This document shows positions 34,627 to 35,524 of a stretch of DNA of 35,524 nt, in pieces. The stretch lies in NCBI GenBank assembly GCA_003569165.1, contig BGOI01000015.1:1-35524 (forward strand), in the 5' to 3' direction. The stretch is from Opitutia bacterium (GTDB lineage: Bacteria; Verrucomicrobiota; Verrucomicrobiia; Opitutales; UBA953). The notes beneath the pieces were generated by a model. The model saw nothing but the letters and a program-made list of their open reading frames with translations. It ran no database searches and was not told the origin of the DNA. The position numbers and the translations under genes are program-made. Position 1 is the stretch's first letter. Every line of letters begins with the position of its first letter.

Positions 34627-35524
34627 TAGCGGACGGAGGTTTCGGACGAGGGAACATCGCCGGCGAGGCGAGGTGCATCAGCCAATAGAGGGGCTCTTCG
34701 ACATGGGCCGGCGCGAGGCGCTGCGGGTCGGGGGCGATGCGGCCCTTGTTCAAGCCAGCTTGGATCATCACGGGGAATGTCCGAACGAGGTAGCCGCGAA
34801 GTAACTGATCTGTTCCGCGAGCGATTCCGCCGAGGCGACGAGGCCGGGGCAGAGTGCGACGAGCACCTCGCGCACGCGGGCGGAATTGCGCGCGATGGCG
34901 GCAAGGTCGAGGGTGCCGGATTTGACTACTGGTTCGAGTGGGGAACTCAGGAGCTTCTCCCAGGTGTCGCACTTGCCGACGACGAAGGCGAGTGGGGTCT
35001 TGATGCGCTCGTCCTGCGCGAGTCCGAGGACGCGTTCATGCGGGTCTCCATCTCGGACAGGATGCTATCCTGCTGGTCAACGCGTCCCTTGAGGGTGAGT
35101 TGTGGATCTTCGACGCCGACGAGCTTCGACTTGAAGCGCACGTTAGCGGTGGGGTCGAAGAGGAAGATGAGTCCGCTCGAGGTCGCGACGTGCATCGCGC
35201 CAGGCGAGTCATGGATATCGATGCCCGGCTCAAAGTGTTCGCCAGCGTTATCGTAGAGGATGACCGAAGTCTCGTTGCGCTGTTGGCCGGGGCGGCTGAT
35301 CGAGTAGATAAACGGACGGGGCAGGAGACCATCCGGCCGAGGCGGGGAAGTTTCTCATAGGTCGCGCCTTCGAGGGCCGTCTTACCGAGCAGCGCGTCTT
35401 CCGGCGTGGCTGCGGAGAAGAGCGTATTGCGCATCTGGTTGAGCAGCATGTTTCCGCTGGGATCGCCATCCTTGAAGGCCAGGTTGAAGTCCTCCGGCAG
35501 GCGGTCCTGCAGCGTGCGCGTGAG
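34626..35524 (-). CDS. Double-GTPase-like (DO-GTPase2/TRAFAC-type) GTPase, N-terminally truncated by window edge, several frameshifts
   Basis: Only the C-terminal part is in the window; the N-terminus with the P-loop lies beyond 35524. Following the reading frame through four single-base losses (near 35318-35321, 35034-35036, 34772-34775 and 34640-34660) gives about 300 residues. Visible GTPase motifs are SVILYDNAGEHFEPG (G3, DxxG), GLIFLFDPTANVRF (a core strand) and LAFVVGKCDTWEKLL (G4, variant of NKxD), then SYFAATSFGHSP and GRIAPDPQRLAPAHVEEPLYWL, a C-terminal pattern seen in GTPases paired with GAP1-type proteins. The stop TAA overlaps the next ATG. Because all segments remain conserved-looking, consensus errors are more likely than decay. 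Confidence 0.7.

Noticed and set aside
1-35524. Mobile elements, CRISPR arrays, prophage genes, rRNA
   Set aside because: No transposase, integrase, regularly spaced repeat array, phage structural gene or rRNA was seen on either strand.

Overview
The window is about 60% GC, gene-dense (the longest gap between confident genes is about 155 bases) and very probably from a Verrucomicrobiota bacterium, most likely the Opitutae side. This is inferred from gene content only: secreted SGNH and sialate-acetylesterase-type enzymes with short signal peptides, Lys/Ala/Pro-rich tails, GYF_2-type membrane proteins and weak Shine-Dalgarno signals. No rRNA is present to confirm it.

Left part (1-17950) is a polysaccharide-degradation and de-esterification locus. 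It holds a formylglycine-type sulfatase (5' end outside the window), a small alpha/beta-hydrolase esterase, a sugar isomerase/epimerase-like TIM barrel, a sialate-acetylesterase/zinc-metallopeptidase fusion, a GH2/alginate-lyase-like fusion of about 1224 residues, three SGNH or SGNH-like hydrolases, a two-domain acetylxylan-esterase-like hydrolase, a classical sialate O-acetylesterase, and a membrane-anchored alpha/beta hydrolase. Together they suggest stripping of sulfate and acyl groups from a uronic-acid-containing polysaccharide, followed by chain cleavage. No SusCD pair or regulator is visible.

Middle part (17955-28750) is mostly housekeeping: a divergent PurA, PanB, GpsA, LpxI, NadD and RsfS. 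Three proteins of types best known from eukaryotic protein-modification biology sit within 6 kb: a PARG-type macrodomain glycohydrolase, a histone-deacetylase-superfamily amidohydrolase and a SET-domain methyltransferase. panB, gpsA and the SET gene overlap by 4 nt each and may head a longer minus-strand operon (TPR protein, purA, small hypothetical). A tRNA-Met(CAU) follows at 28770-28846.

Right part (28905-35524) is a tight minus-strand operon that I consider the most interesting system. It contains a GTPase with visible G3 and G4 motifs, a GAP1-N1-like (GTPase-associated protein) domain fused to a transmembrane segment and an extracytoplasmic domain, a 982-residue single-pass membrane protein, and a GYF_2-like three-TM protein. 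Genes are joined by a TAATG overlap and two 3-nt gaps. It resembles the GTPase-centred conflict systems predicted by comparative genomics, but with an envelope-spanning architecture.

Several genes carry single-base frameshifts, mostly apparent losses from short homopolymers and concentrated at the window ends (sulfatase, metallophosphoesterase, GTPase, GAP1-like gene, perhaps lpxI). These look more like consensus errors of a long-read assembly than real decay.
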